A stretch of 64,000 bases of DNA, taken from contig NC_002620.2 in NCBI RefSeq assembly GCF_000006685.1, positions 282,801 through 346,800 on the forward strand, written 5' to 3'. This document shows positions 1-8,864 of the stretch, one piece after another; positions within the stretch are counted from its first letter, which is position 1; every line of letters begins with the position of its first letter. Below the pieces are notes generated by a model. It was not told where the DNA came from. It searched no databases and saw only the letters and a list, made by a program, of their open reading frames with translations. A program made the position numbers and the translations under genes. The DNA comes from Chlamydia muridarum str. Nigg (lineage in GTDB: Bacteria; Chlamydiota; Chlamydiia; Chlamydiales; Chlamydiaceae).

Positions 1-652
1 CTGCTAGAGCCATTGCCATATCATAGTTTCTTCGACTTTCTAAAATTAGGATTCCTAAACCAGATTGGGCTGCCACCCATTCTCCGGCAATAGTTGCAAA
101 TCCTGCTGCACTCATAGCGATCTTAAGACCAGAGAAAATATGGGGGAGTCCATGAGGGATTCTTAGTTTAATGAGGGTTTGCCAGGTGGTTGCTTGACAA
201 AGAGTAAATTGTTCTAACAGCTCTTCGGGAGGATTTTTGATTCCCTGATGAATAGTTAATGCTAAAGGGAAAAAAATGCTTAAAGCGGTTGGAATGATGA
301 CGGCCCTAGCTCCCCATCCAAACCAAAGAACGATTAAGGGAGTCAGAGTAAACATAGGAAGACACTGCACTAGGACGCATAAGGGATGTAATACTCCCTG
401 AATGGAAGGGAATAAAAGCATGGTAACAGAGAGAGAGATCGAAAGTAGTAATGCTAAAAAGAATCCTCCTAAAATACCTTGAACTGTATACCAAGAATGT
501 TGAAGAAGTACCGGGAAAGAGTTGATTCCTGTCATAAGCACTTTAGATGGAGGGGGGCATATAAAGCCAAAACTCGGGTAGTTTTGAGCAAAAAATTCCC
601 AAAATCCTATCAAGGTGAGGATCATAAGTGCATAGCTAATAAACTTTTTCAT
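1..652 (-). CDS. ABC transporter permease, 3' end beyond window (CT854 homologue)
   Basis: This is the membrane subunit of an ABC importer of the SsuC/TauC/ThiX type. The reverse strand is open from an ATG at 652 down to base 1, so about 217 residues are visible and the C-terminus lies outside the window. There is an N-terminal membrane segment (MKKFISYALMILTLIGF), further hydrophobic stretches, and an EAA loop of the form PEELLEQ...LRIPHGLPHIFSGLK, the contact site for the ATPase. It diverges from fumC with about 49 bases between the two start codons. The position fits C. trachomatis CT854, which lies next to fumC. The substrate cannot be read from this fragment; related permeases carry thiamine precursors, sulfonates or similar small compounds. 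Confidence 0.85.
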   Translation of the reverse strand, partial: MKKFISYALMILTLIGFWEFFAQNYPSFGFICPPPSKVLMTGINSFPVLLQHSWYTVQGILGGFFLALLLSISLSVTMLLFPSIQGVLHPLCVLVQCLPMFTLTPLIVLWFGWGARAVIIPTALSIFFPLALTIHQGIKNPPEELLEQFTLCQATTWQTLIKLRIPHGLPHIFSGLKIAMSAAGFATIAGEWVAAQSGLGILILESRRNYDMAMALA

Positions 653-701
653 GAGAGGAGAAAAGACTTCGTTATCGGAGGAGCATAAGGAAAGAGAACA
701 T

Positions 702-2093
702 ATGCGGCAAGAGAATGATAGTTTAGGGATTGTAATGGTTCCTGAAGATAAATTATTTGGTGCTCAGACGGGGAGATCAAAAAATTTTTTCTCCTATGGA
801 AAAGAATTGATGCCTATTGAGGTCATTCAGGCGTTGGTAAAAATTAAAAAATGTGCAGCTAAGGCAAATGGAGATTTGCAGTGTCTCGATGCTAAAAGGC
901 GGGATATGATTGTGGCTGCTTCGGATGAAATTCTTTCCGGAGGATTAGAGGAACACTTCCCTTTAAAGGTATGGCAAACAGGAAGTGGAACCCAAAGCAA
1001 TATGAATGTGAATGAGGTAATCGCTAATTTAGCGATTAAACGTCACGGAGGGGAGCTAGGAAGTAAAAATCCTGTGCATCCCAATGATCATGTGAATAAA
1101 TCACAGTCTTCTAACGATGTTTTCCCTACGGCCATGCATATAGCTGCTGTGCAAAGTATAAAAGGTTCTTTAATACCGGCATTAGAACATTTACAAAAAA
1201 ACCTTGATGCCAAAGCTTTAGAGTTTTCTAGAGACATTAAAATTGGAAGAACACATCTAATGGATGCCGTTCCAATGACTCTAGGGCAAGAGTTTTCTGG
1301 GTACAGTCATCAGTTACGTAGTTGTTTGGAGCGTATAGGTTTTTCCTTAACCCATCTTTACGAATTAGCGATTGGAGGGACTGCTGTTGGAACAGGATTA
1401 AATGTTCCTGAAGGTTTTGTAGATAAAGTAATTTATTATTTAAGGCAGGAAACGGGAGAGCCTTTTATTCCGGCTTCTAATTATTTTGCCGCATTGTCGA
1501 ACCATGATGCTTTAGTGCAGGCTCATGGATCCTTAGCTGTTTTAGCTTGCTCTTTGATTAAGATCGCCACAGATTTGAGTTTCTTAGGTTCAGGACCTCG
1601 TTGCGGGTTAGGGGAAATTTTTTTCCCAGAAAACGAGCCGGGATCTTCCATCATGCCTGGAAAGATTAATCCTACTCAGAGTGAAGCTCTACAGATGGTG
1701 TGTTCTCAAGTTATTGGTAATAACCAATCCGTTATTTTCTCAGGGACTAAAGGGAACTTTGAGCTAAATGTTATGAAGCCTGTGATTATTTATGATTTTT
1801 TGCAGTCTGTAAACTTGTTATCGGGAGCTATGAGATCCTTTGCGGATTATTTTGTTAGCGGATTAAAGGTGAATAGAGGACAACTGCAACAAAATGTGGA
1901 AAGATCTTTGATGTTGGTTACGGCTTTAGCTCCTGTTTTAGGATATGATAAGTGTTCGAAGATTGCTCTAAAAGCTTTTCATGAAAATTTGAGTCTGAAA
2001 GAGGCCTGTGTATCATTAGGTTTTCTGTCTGAACAAGAGTTTGATACACATGTTGTTCCGGGATTGATGCTAGGGAAAAGAGAAAGGGAATAG
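702..2093 (+). CDS. fumC: Class II fumarate hydratase
   Basis: Fumarase C interconverts fumarate and L-malate in the cytoplasmic TCA cycle. The 463-residue protein has the usual class II length, the superfamily signature GSSIMPGKINP in the second half, and the upstream motif GSGTQSNMNVNEV that contributes to the active site. The frame is open further upstream to an ATG at 651, but the ATG at 702 (MRQENDSLG) is chosen because it follows AAGGAAAG at good spacing and gives the family's N-terminus. It diverges from the ABC permease gene and converges on the sulP gene, with hairpins between them. The gene is ordinary and intact. Confidence 0.97.
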   Translation: MRQENDSLGIVMVPEDKLFGAQTGRSKNFFSYGKELMPIEVIQALVKIKKCAAKANGDLQCLDAKRRDMIVAASDEILSGGLEEHFPLKVWQTGSGTQSNMNVNEVIANLAIKRHGGELGSKNPVHPNDHVNKSQSSNDVFPTAMHIAAVQSIKGSLIPALEHLQKNLDAKALEFSRDIKIGRTHLMDAVPMTLGQEFSGYSHQLRSCLERIGFSLTHLYELAIGGTAVGTGLNVPEGFVDKVIYYLRQETGEPFIPASNYFAALSNHDALVQAHGSLAVLACSLIKIATDLSFLGSGPRCGLGEIFFPENEPGSSIMPGKINPTQSEALQMVCSQVIGNNQSVIFSGTKGNFELNVMKPVIIYDFLQSVNLLSGAMRSFADYFVSGLKVNRGQLQQNVERSLMLVTALAPVLGYDKCSKIALKAFHENLSLKEACVSLGFLSEQEFDTHVVPGLMLGKRERE

Positions 2094-2100
2094 ATTTTAA

Positions 2101-2148
2101 GAAGAGGGTATGAAAAACATCCTCTTCAATCCTAATCATGAAGAGGAT
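2101..2148. terminator. Overlapping inverted repeats between convergent fumC and sulP
   Basis: Three copies of one short sequence alternate in orientation: GAAGAGG at 2101, CCTCTTC at 2121-2127 and GAAGAGG at 2140-2146. The middle copy can pair with either flank. The downstream pair (ATCCTCTTC with GAAGAGGAT, 2119-2148) is perfect over nine bases. The element lies in the gap between two converging genes, as expected of a bidirectional terminator, but it has no long T tract. Confidence 0.55.
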
Positions 2149-2173
2149 GAGGAATCTCAGAATACCTGTTATG

Positions 2174-3874
2174 CTATTGAGAAGATTTGCTCTCTAGCTT
2201 AATAAGAGCTTTAGCAAATAATAAAGCTCCTTTGATATTTGAAAATATGTGATCTACTCCGATCAACTCATCCACGTGATATCTTCTTAAGTCATTGAGA
2301 GGAGTTTTCTTTACGCCTGCTAAGAGCAGTAAAGTTCCTTGTCTATCGCATTCCAAGAAAAATTCTTCTAGGGCATGCATTGCCGATGCATCGATCGTAG
2401 GTACTCTGGTCATGCAAAGGATGAAAATTCTTGGAGGCTTTTCAATTTCATTTAATAAATTTTTTAATCGATCAGCAATTCCAAAGAAAAAAGGGCCATT
2501 AATTTCATAAATTTCTGTAAAAGGAGGCACTTCATTTTTGCTAAATAGTAGATCATTCTGAGGTTGTTCTGACTCATCAAAATACTGTGCAGTGGAAATG
2601 ACATCGGAAAGATCGCTCATTCGTTTCATGAATAAAAAAGCTGCGAGCATCATTCCTACTTGTACGGCAGAAGTGATTGTAGTCATTACCGTAAGGATGA
2701 ACACTGTTAGTAAGACTAAGATATCTTCCTTAGGAGCAGTGAATAGATGGATGAAGTGGTGAATTTCACTCATATTCCAAGCAATTAAAATCAAGACTGC
2801 AGCCAGACATGTTAAAGGTATTTTAATCGTTAAGGGAGCTAAAAGTAGTAGAATAAAGGTGAGACAGATTGCATGAATTATCCCTGCAATAGGTGTGCTA
2901 GCGCCGCATTTAATACTTGCCGTGGTTCTGGAAAGAGACCCCGTGACAGGCATGCCTGCAAACAAAGAAGTTCCAATATTAGCAATTCCTTGTCCAATTA
3001 GCTGACAATTGGATTGATGTCTCCACCCAGTCATTCCATCGGCAACCACAGCAGCTAGCAAGGTCTCGATTCCAGAAAGTACTGCAATAGTCAATGCATC
3101 TGGCATAAGTTGTAGCATTTTTGTAATGCTGATATGCGGGAAAACAGGTCCAGGTAAAGAACTGGGAAGAGTTCCATATCGGCTACCTATAGTAGGGATG
3201 TCTATTTTGAGAATCCATACTAAGGTTGATGCAATGATAATGGAAATCATTACTCCAGGGTAGCGGGGTTTATAATTTCGAAAATAGATCATTAAAAGTA
3301 GAGTAAATAAGCCAACCGCAAAGGTTTTGCTATCCCAGGTCCATAGATAATCCCAATAAGCTACCCATTTGCCAATAAAATCTAGAGGAACGCCATCTCC
3401 CATTTGTAATCCAAGAAAATCTCGGATTTGAGAAGAAAAAATAATCACTGCGATACCAGTTGTCAGACCAGTAACCACAGGATAGGGCATGTATTTAATA
3501 AAAGTTCCTAACCCTGCGAGACCGAAAATAATTAGGAAAATTCCGGCCATTAATGTGATGGTAAACAGTCCATCTTCTCCGTATTTGACACCAATACAGT
3601 AAAGAATAGAAATGAAGGAGCTGGTGGGGCCAGATATCAATACACGACTGCCTCCCAAAGCAGAGGCAAGAAATCCTCCAATGATAGACGCTAATAACCC
3701 CTGTAAGGGAGAAACTCCAATCCCTATCGCGATGGCAATAGCTAAAGGAAAGGCTAGAATTCCTGCAGTCAGCCCCGCAATAAAATCTTTTTTTAATGTG
3801 TTGAAAGAATACCCTTCTTTTAAGCAGGTAACTAGTTTAGGGACAAGGTGTTTAAAGGATAGTGAAACTTTCAC
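2174..3874 (-). CDS. SulP family anion transporter with STAS domain (CT856 homologue)
   Basis: This is an inner-membrane SLC26/SulP permease, likely carrying sulfate, bicarbonate or dicarboxylate. About 11-12 hydrophobic segments begin with the SulP signature region (FIAGLTAGILAFPLAIAIA) and run to about residue 420. A cytoplasmic STAS domain follows near the C-terminus (RIFILCMTRVPTIDASAMHA). The frame is open to a GTG at 3991 without a visible ribosome site. I prefer the GTG at 3872-3874, preceded by AGAAGAGG at 5 bases, giving 566 residues. The extra 39 residues of the longer form are polar and would precede the membrane domain. The transported ion is not known from sequence. Confidence 0.88.
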   Translation of the reverse strand: MKVSLSFKHLVPKLVTCLKEGYSFNTLKKDFIAGLTAGILAFPLAIAIAIGIGVSPLQGLLASIIGGFLASALGGSRVLISGPTSSFISILYCIGVKYGEDGLFTITLMAGIFLIIFGLAGLGTFIKYMPYPVVTGLTTGIAVIIFSSQIRDFLGLQMGDGVPLDFIGKWVAYWDYLWTWDSKTFAVGLFTLLLMIYFRNYKPRYPGVMISIIIASTLVWILKIDIPTIGSRYGTLPSSLPGPVFPHISITKMLQLMPDALTIAVLSGIETLLAAVVADGMTGWRHQSNCQLIGQGIANIGTSLFAGMPVTGSLSRTTASIKCGASTPIAGIIHAICLTFILLLLAPLTIKIPLTCLAAVLILIAWNMSEIHHFIHLFTAPKEDILVLLTVFILTVMTTITSAVQVGMMLAAFLFMKRMSDLSDVISTAQYFDESEQPQNDLLFSKNEVPPFTEIYEINGPFFFGIADRLKNLLNEIEKPPRIFILCMTRVPTIDASAMHALEEFFLECDRQGTLLLLAGVKKTPLNDLRRYHVDELIGVDHIFSNIKGALLFAKALIKLESKSSQ

Positions 3875-4622
3875 CAGGACCTCTTCTGTGTTCGAAAAAG
3901 ATGGTTCTTTTCTTATAGTAGAAAGGAATTTATCCAACGAGAAGAGAGGTAAGGAACTTTTCCGTAGGACAATCTTTCTATTTTTTATCACGAATAAGAA
4001 CTAAATCGTAGTCTTTGTAAAACTGTTTTTAACATCGTTGTGTCAACGAATCCGTGATGAGTCTGTCTTGCAATCGGATAGGATAGCTAAACAGAGAACT
4101 GTTTTGGGCTGTGTAGAGAGATTCCCAGCTTAGAAGGCTTTCAGTCTCACAGTGAAAACAGGGGTGAAAACACTTTTGATGAAAAGGGCTTTCTATGCAA
4201 CAGTTTTGCGGATGGATGAGGTGAGAAAATACTTTGCAATAGTAGGTTTTGATATTTTTTAGGGGAAATAGAGTGTCATTATTTTATTTTAATTCGTCAG
4301 CCATAAGTAGTAGAGGATAGTTTCCTTTTTTTATTGAGATAGAAAGGTTTTCCCTATAGTGTCGAAAACTACTTTTGTGTAACATGGTCTGGATTTTAGC
4401 CTTAGTAATCTTGTCTTTTGGATATTTCCTCTTTCGAGGGTTATTGTGTGCTAAGAGCTGGAGCCGAGCCCAAGATCTGCGTACAAGGTTGGATTCTGAC
4501 AGTACGATGATATGTGTATACGCAGGGCCTTTTGGTTTCTCGTAATTGTTTTTGCCTAAGCTTCTGAGGGTTCTTGTTTTTCTGAATGAAGCCCTCAGAG
4601 TAAGATGCTTCTCGAGGTCTTT
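3875..4622. other. Divergent intergenic region between sulP and nhaD genes
   Basis: About 750 bases separate two divergent transporter genes and should hold both promoters. I see a small inverted repeat (CGTTG/CAACG around 4035-4047), a hairpin just before the antiporter gene, and no convincing gene. The one long minus-strand frame here (4284-4685) is very basic, resembles no family I recognise, and runs into the 5' end of the antiporter gene. Confidence 0.5.
4564..4598 (+). promoter_or_regulatory. Hairpin in the leader of the NhaD-type antiporter gene
   Basis: CTGAGGG at 4564-4570 can pair with CCCTCAG at 4592-4598 around a 21-base loop. The hairpin ends about 16 bases before the GAGG ribosome site of the downstream gene. 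It could be the terminator of a short leader or a translation control element. The sequence shows only the pairing. Confidence 0.35.
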
Positions 4623-5888
4623 ATGTTGAAGTTTCAGTTGTGTGCGTTGTTCCTTTTCGGGTATCTCGCGATAGTTTTTGAACACATAGTTCGGGTAAAT
4701 AAATCTGCGGTCTCTCTTGCTATGGGGGGCTTGATGTGGTTAGTCTGTTTCTCCCACATGCCCCATATCGATCACGTTATAATGGCCGAAGAAATTGCTG
4801 ATATGGCACAGGTCATCTTCTTTTTATTTGCAGCCATGGCCATTGTAGAGCTCATTGATGCTCATAAAGGATTCTCTATTGTTGTGCGGTGCTGTAATGT
4901 TGAATCCAGAAGCTTTTTGCTTTGGGTATTGCTCACTCTTTCCTTTTTCTTATCTGCAGCTCTAGACAACCTCACGTCCATTATTATCATTGTTTCTATT
5001 TTGAAGCGTCTTGTTAAAGCTCGAGAAGATCGGCTATTGCTGGGAGCACTTTGCGTGATAGGGGTAAATGCAGGAGGGGCATGGACACCTTTAGGAGATG
5101 TCACAACGACAATGCTTTGGATTAATGATAAAATTTCGACGGCAGGGATTATTACCTCTCTATTTCTTCCTAGTGTGGTTTGTGTAGTTGTTGCGGGAGT
5201 TTGTGGTCAGTTACTGTTAAAAAAGCGTCGTTGTTCAGGATTATTAGAGGATCTTGATAGTGAGCCCGCTCTCCCTAAAAGTAACCTAATTGCTTTTGTT
5301 GGTTTTGGCTCTTTACTTATGGTTCCTATGTGGAAAGCTGTATTGGGAGTGCCTCCCTTTATTGGGGCTTTGCTAGGACTTGGTTTAGTTTGGCTTGTTA
5401 GTGATTGGATTCATTCTCCTCATGGTGAGGGACGAAATCATCTGCGCATGCCGCACATTTTAACTAGAATAGACATTTCCTCTGTTACATTTTTCATTGG
5501 AATTTTGTTAGCTGTTAATGCACTAGCGTACTCTCACGTATTGCAAGATTTATCCGTGAGTATGGATGCCGTATTTTCTCGCAATACCCTTGCTATTTTA
5601 CTAGGCTTAGTTTCATCTGTCTTAGATAATGTTCCGCTCGTTGCTGCTACAATAGGGATGTACGACCTTCCAATGAACGATCCTCTTTGGAAACTCATAG
5701 CCTATGCTGCAGGCACAGGAGGAAGTATTCTTATTATTGGATCTGCTGCAGGAGTTGCCTATATGGGAATGGAAAAGGTTAGCTTCGGTTGGTATGTGAA
5801 ACATGCTTCTTGGATTGCTTTAATTAGCTATTTTGGGGGATTAGCAGTGTATTTTCTGATGGAAAATTTCATGGGATTATTCGCCTGA
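4623..5888 (+). CDS. NhaD-type Na+/H+ antiporter, ArsB/NhaD superfamily (CT857 homologue)
   Basis: A 421-residue integral membrane protein with about ten to twelve hydrophobic segments. It has the features of the ion transporter superfamily that includes NhaD: an early MAEEIADMAQ region, the conserved ALDNLTSIIIIV segment with a membrane Asp-Asn pair, the GGAWTPLGDVTTTM motif, and a second half repeating the pattern (LDNVPLVAATIGMY, GTGGSILIIGSAAGVA). Such proteins exchange Na+ for H+ across the inner membrane. The ATG at 4623 follows GAGG by five bases; the in-frame ATG at 4605 is less well placed. It lies upstream of the CPAF gene in the same direction with a 112-base gap. Confidence 0.85.
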   Translation: MLKFQLCALFLFGYLAIVFEHIVRVNKSAVSLAMGGLMWLVCFSHMPHIDHVIMAEEIADMAQVIFFLFAAMAIVELIDAHKGFSIVVRCCNVESRSFLLWVLLTLSFFLSAALDNLTSIIIIVSILKRLVKAREDRLLLGALCVIGVNAGGAWTPLGDVTTTMLWINDKISTAGIITSLFLPSVVCVVVAGVCGQLLLKKRRCSGLLEDLDSEPALPKSNLIAFVGFGSLLMVPMWKAVLGVPPFIGALLGLGLVWLVSDWIHSPHGEGRNHLRMPHILTRIDISSVTFFIGILLAVNALAYSHVLQDLSVSMDAVFSRNTLAILLGLVSSVLDNVPLVAATIGMYDLPMNDPLWKLIAYAAGTGGSILIIGSAAGVAYMGMEKVSFGWYVKHASWIALISYFGGLAVYFLMENFMGLFA

Positions 5889-6000
5889 TTTTGTCAGAAG
5901 ATATAGTAAAAAATTTTTTAAAAATCTTTAAATAAAGGTGCGCTCCCAATATTATAGGCCCCTTTTTGAATGGAAAAATGGGTTTTGGAGAACATCGATT

Positions 6001-7806
6001 ATGAAAATGAATAGGATTTTGCTACTGCTGCTAACCTTTTCTTCCGCTATACATTCTCCTTTGCATGGGGAAAGTTTAGTCTGTCAGAATGCTCTGAAAG
6101 ATTTGAGTTTTTTGGAGCATTTGCTGCAAGTCAAGTATGCCCCTAAAACTTGGAAAGAACAGTATTTAGGTTGGGATCTTTCTAAAAGCTCTGTTTTTGC
6201 AGAGCAGAAATTGCGTTCCGAGGACAACCCTTCAACAAGCTTTTGTCAGCAAGTAATTGCGGACTTTATTGGAGCGTTGAGTGATTTTCATGCCGGGGTC
6301 TCTTTCTTTGCTGTAGAGAGTGCCTACCTTCCCTACTCTGTACAAAAAAGTAGCGATGGACGCTTCTATTTCGTTGATGTAATGACCTTTTCTTCTGATA
6401 TTCGCGTCGGGGATGAGTTACTTGAGGTAGACGGGCAGCCTGTTGCAGAAGCACTTGCTACCCTATATGGAACCAATCACAAGGGGACTCTCGCTGAAGA
6501 ATCTGCTGCTTTAAGAACGTTATTTTCTCGTATGGCTTCTTTAGGACATAAAGTCCCTTCCGGGAGAATCACCCTCAAAGTTCGTCGTTCTTCTGGTTCT
6601 GTGAAAGATGTGCGAGCAAAATGGCGTTATACTCCAGAAAGTGTAGGGGATTTAGCTACGATAGCTCCTTCCATAAAAGCTCCACAGCTGCAGAAGTCTA
6701 TGAGAGGGGCCTTTCCTAAAAAAGAAAGTGTATTTCATCAGTCGAGCACTCTGTTTTATTCTCCAATGGTTCCTCATTTTTGGTCGGAGTTTCGTAATCA
6801 CTACGCAACGAGTGGTTTAAAAAGTGGGTACAATATTGGGGATACCGATGGATTTTTCCCAGTCATGGGACCCGTTATTTGGGAGTCGGACGGAATTTTT
6901 CATGCTTATATTTTCCCCTTGGTTGATGAAAATGGTAGAAGCCATAACGTAGGATTTATCAGAATTCCTACGTATGGTTGGCAAGAGATGGAAGATTTAG
7001 ATTCTATAGGGACACCTCCTTGGGAAGAGTTTGGTAAGATCATTACGCTATTTTCTGAAAAAACAGAGGCTTTGATCATTGACCAAACGAATAATCCTGG
7101 GGGGAGCGTTATGTATTTATACGGATTGCTCTCTATGTTGACGGATAAACCTTTAGATCTTCCTAAACATAGAATGATTCTAACTCAGGACGAAGTAGTT
7201 GATGCTTTAGATTGGTTGAATTTATTGGAAAATGTGGATACAAACGCAGAGGCTCGGATTGCTTTGGGAGATAATATGGAAGGATATCCCATTGACTTGC
7301 AGGCTGCTGAATATCTGAAAAGCTTTGCTCATCAGGTATTGGCATGTTGGAAGAATGGAGATATCGAATTATCTACACCGATTCCTCTTTTTGGGTTTGA
7401 GAAAATTCATCCACATCCTCGAGTCCAATATACTAAGCCTATTTGTGTTTTGATTAATGAACAGGATTTTTCTTGTGCGGATTTCTTCCCTGCTATTCTG
7501 AAAGACAATGACAGAGCCCTTGTCGTTGGAACTCGAACAGCGGGAGCTGGGGGATTTGTCTTCAATGTACAATTCCCTAACAGAACGGGAATTAAAAGTT
7601 GCTCTTTAACAGGATCTTTAGCAGTTAGAGAGCATGGGGATTTGATTGAAAATGTTGGGGTTGAACCTCATATTGAAATTCCTTTCACAGCTAATGATAT
7701 TCGTTATAGAGGGTATTCTGAATATATTCAGAAAGTACAAAAATTGGTTGCTCAGCTAATCAATAATGACAGTGTAATTATTCTCTCAGAGGATGGAAGT
7801 TTTTAA
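6001..7806 (+). CDS. cpaF: Chlamydial protease-like activity factor, secreted serine protease (CT858)
   Basis: CPAF is made as a zymogen, exported by Sec, and acts late in infection in the inclusion lumen and host cytosol on host and bacterial proteins. The 601-residue product starts with a signal peptide (MKMNRILLLLL...LHGES). It has a PDZ-like region near residues 130-220 and a C-terminal tail-specific-protease fold. Visible catalytic residues match the C. trachomatis triad shifted by eight: His97 in DFHAGV, Ser491 in the EQDFSCADFF segment and Glu550 in the AVREHGDLIENVGVEP segment. The frame is open upstream to a GTG at 5938. The Met start used in C. trachomatis is Asn here, so the ATG at 6001 is the likely start. 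A strong terminator follows. Confidence 0.95.
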   Translation: MKMNRILLLLLTFSSAIHSPLHGESLVCQNALKDLSFLEHLLQVKYAPKTWKEQYLGWDLSKSSVFAEQKLRSEDNPSTSFCQQVIADFIGALSDFHAGVSFFAVESAYLPYSVQKSSDGRFYFVDVMTFSSDIRVGDELLEVDGQPVAEALATLYGTNHKGTLAEESAALRTLFSRMASLGHKVPSGRITLKVRRSSGSVKDVRAKWRYTPESVGDLATIAPSIKAPQLQKSMRGAFPKKESVFHQSSTLFYSPMVPHFWSEFRNHYATSGLKSGYNIGDTDGFFPVMGPVIWESDGIFHAYIFPLVDENGRSHNVGFIRIPTYGWQEMEDLDSIGTPPWEEFGKIITLFSEKTEALIIDQTNNPGGSVMYLYGLLSMLTDKPLDLPKHRMILTQDEVVDALDWLNLLENVDTNAEARIALGDNMEGYPIDLQAAEYLKSFAHQVLACWKNGDIELSTPIPLFGFEKIHPHPRVQYTKPICVLINEQDFSCADFFPAILKDNDRALVVGTRTAGAGGFVFNVQFPNRTGIKSCSLTGSLAVREHGDLIENVGVEPHIEIPFTANDIRYRGYSEYIQKVQKLVAQLINNDSVIILSEDGSF

Positions 7807-7832
7807 CTGTTATGTTTATTTGTAAGTTAAGT

Positions 7833-7872
7833 AAGGGCTTTTCGACTTTGTGTCGAGAGGCCCTTATTTTGT
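7833..7872 (+). terminator. Rho-independent terminator after cpaF
   Basis: AAGGGCTTTTCGAC pairs with GTCGAGAGGCCCTT around a short loop and is followed by a T-rich tract ending near 7872. Confidence 0.85.
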
Positions 7873-7903
7873 TTAAAATGTTAACGAAAGGAGGAGATAG
7901 TGC

Positions 7904-8830
7904 ATGCGTAAGGTTATCATCTGTTCTCCTAGAGGTTTTTGTGCTGGAGTCATTCGCGCGGTACAAACTGTAGAAAGAGCTTTAGAGAAATGGGGAGCTC
8001 CTATTTATGTTAAGCATGAGATTGTTCATAATCGTCATGTTGTGGATAAGCTACGGGCTAAAGGAGCTATTTTTATTGAAGATTTACAAGAAGTCCCTTG
8101 CAATAGTCGAGTTATTTATTCAGCGCATGGTGTTCCCCCTTCTGTAAGGGAAGAAGCTAAAGAAAGGGGACTAATTACTATTGATGCAACATGTGGTCTT
8201 GTTACAAAAATTCATTCCGCGGTCAAAATGTATGCTCGGAGGGGATACCTTATTATTCTCATAGGTAAGAGAAAACATGTTGAGGTTATCGGGATATGTG
8301 GTGAAGCACCTGATAAAATTACTGTTGTGGAAAATATCGCTGAAGTAGAGGCGCTGACTTTTAGTACGAAGGATCTTTTGTTCTATGTGACGCAAACGAC
8401 TTTAAGTATGGATGATTCTGCAGATATGATCGCTGCTTTAAAAGCTCGTTATCCTCAAATTATTACATTACCAAGTTCTTCTATCTGTTATGCTACGCAA
8501 AACCGTCAGAGCGCTTTACGCAATATTCTTCCGAAGGTGGAATTTGTTTATGTAATAGGGGATCCTAAAAGTTCCAATTCAAATCAGTTAAAAGCAGTTG
8601 CTGCAAGACGCGGTGTTGTAGCTCGGCTTGTAAATAATCCTGAAGAAATTACGGATGAAATTTTACAATATTCTGGGAATATTGGTGTGACAGCAGGAGC
8701 TTCGACTCCTGAAGATGTTGTACAGGCTTGTTTAACAAAATTACAGAAACTCATTCCAACTTTAGTTGTAGAAACGGATCTTTTTGTAGAAGAAGATACC
8801 ATATTTCAACTCCCTAAAGAATTGCAGTGA
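7904..8830 (+). CDS. ispH: 4-hydroxy-3-methylbut-2-enyl diphosphate reductase (CT859)
   Basis: IspH (LytB) is the last enzyme of the MEP pathway, reducing HMBPP to IPP and DMAPP with a 4Fe-4S cluster. The 308-residue protein keeps the three cluster cysteines at Cys13 (GFCAGV), Cys97 (DATCG) and Cys195 (SICYAT), the substrate-binding histidines in KHEIVHN and SAHGVP, and the proton-relay Glu127 (HVEVIG). The length is normal for bacterial IspH. The ATG at 7904 follows AAAGGAGGAGA. It lies alone after the cpaF terminator and converges on copD2. Confidence 0.97.
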   Translation: MRKVIICSPRGFCAGVIRAVQTVERALEKWGAPIYVKHEIVHNRHVVDKLRAKGAIFIEDLQEVPCNSRVIYSAHGVPPSVREEAKERGLITIDATCGLVTKIHSAVKMYARRGYLIILIGKRKHVEVIGICGEAPDKITVVENIAEVEALTFSTKDLLFYVTQTTLSMDDSADMIAALKARYPQIITLPSSSICYATQNRQSALRNILPKVEFVYVIGDPKSSNSNQLKAVAARRGVVARLVNNPEEITDEILQYSGNIGVTAGASTPEDVVQACLTKLQKLIPTLVVETDLFVEEDTIFQLPKELQ

Positions 8831-8831
8831 A

Positions 8832-8864
8832 ATCAATAAGATGAAGAAACTTCATCTTATTGAT
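8832..8864. terminator. Perfect 15-bp inverted repeat shared by the ends of ispH and copD2
   Basis: ATCAATAAGATGAAG at 8832-8846 is fully complementary to 8850-8864 around a three-base loop. The right arm includes the stop codon and last codons of copD2 on the minus strand, and the left arm begins just after the ispH stop. No long T tract follows, but the stem could stop transcription in both directions. Confidence 0.6.

Noticed and set aside
479..688. 69-aa plus-strand ORF before fumC
   Set aside because: It is the antisense shadow of the ABC permease N-terminus, whose minus-strand reading is clearly a membrane protein.
4284..4685. 133-aa minus-strand ORF between sulP and the NhaD-type gene
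   Set aside because: It is extremely rich in Lys and Arg without domain features, runs about 60 bases into the start of the antiporter gene on the opposite strand, and has no convincing ribosome site. It could be real only if conserved in related genomes.
5938..6000. Upstream GTG start for CPAF
   Set aside because: It would bury the signal peptide behind 21 polar and aromatic residues. The ATG at 6001 gives a proper Sec signal.
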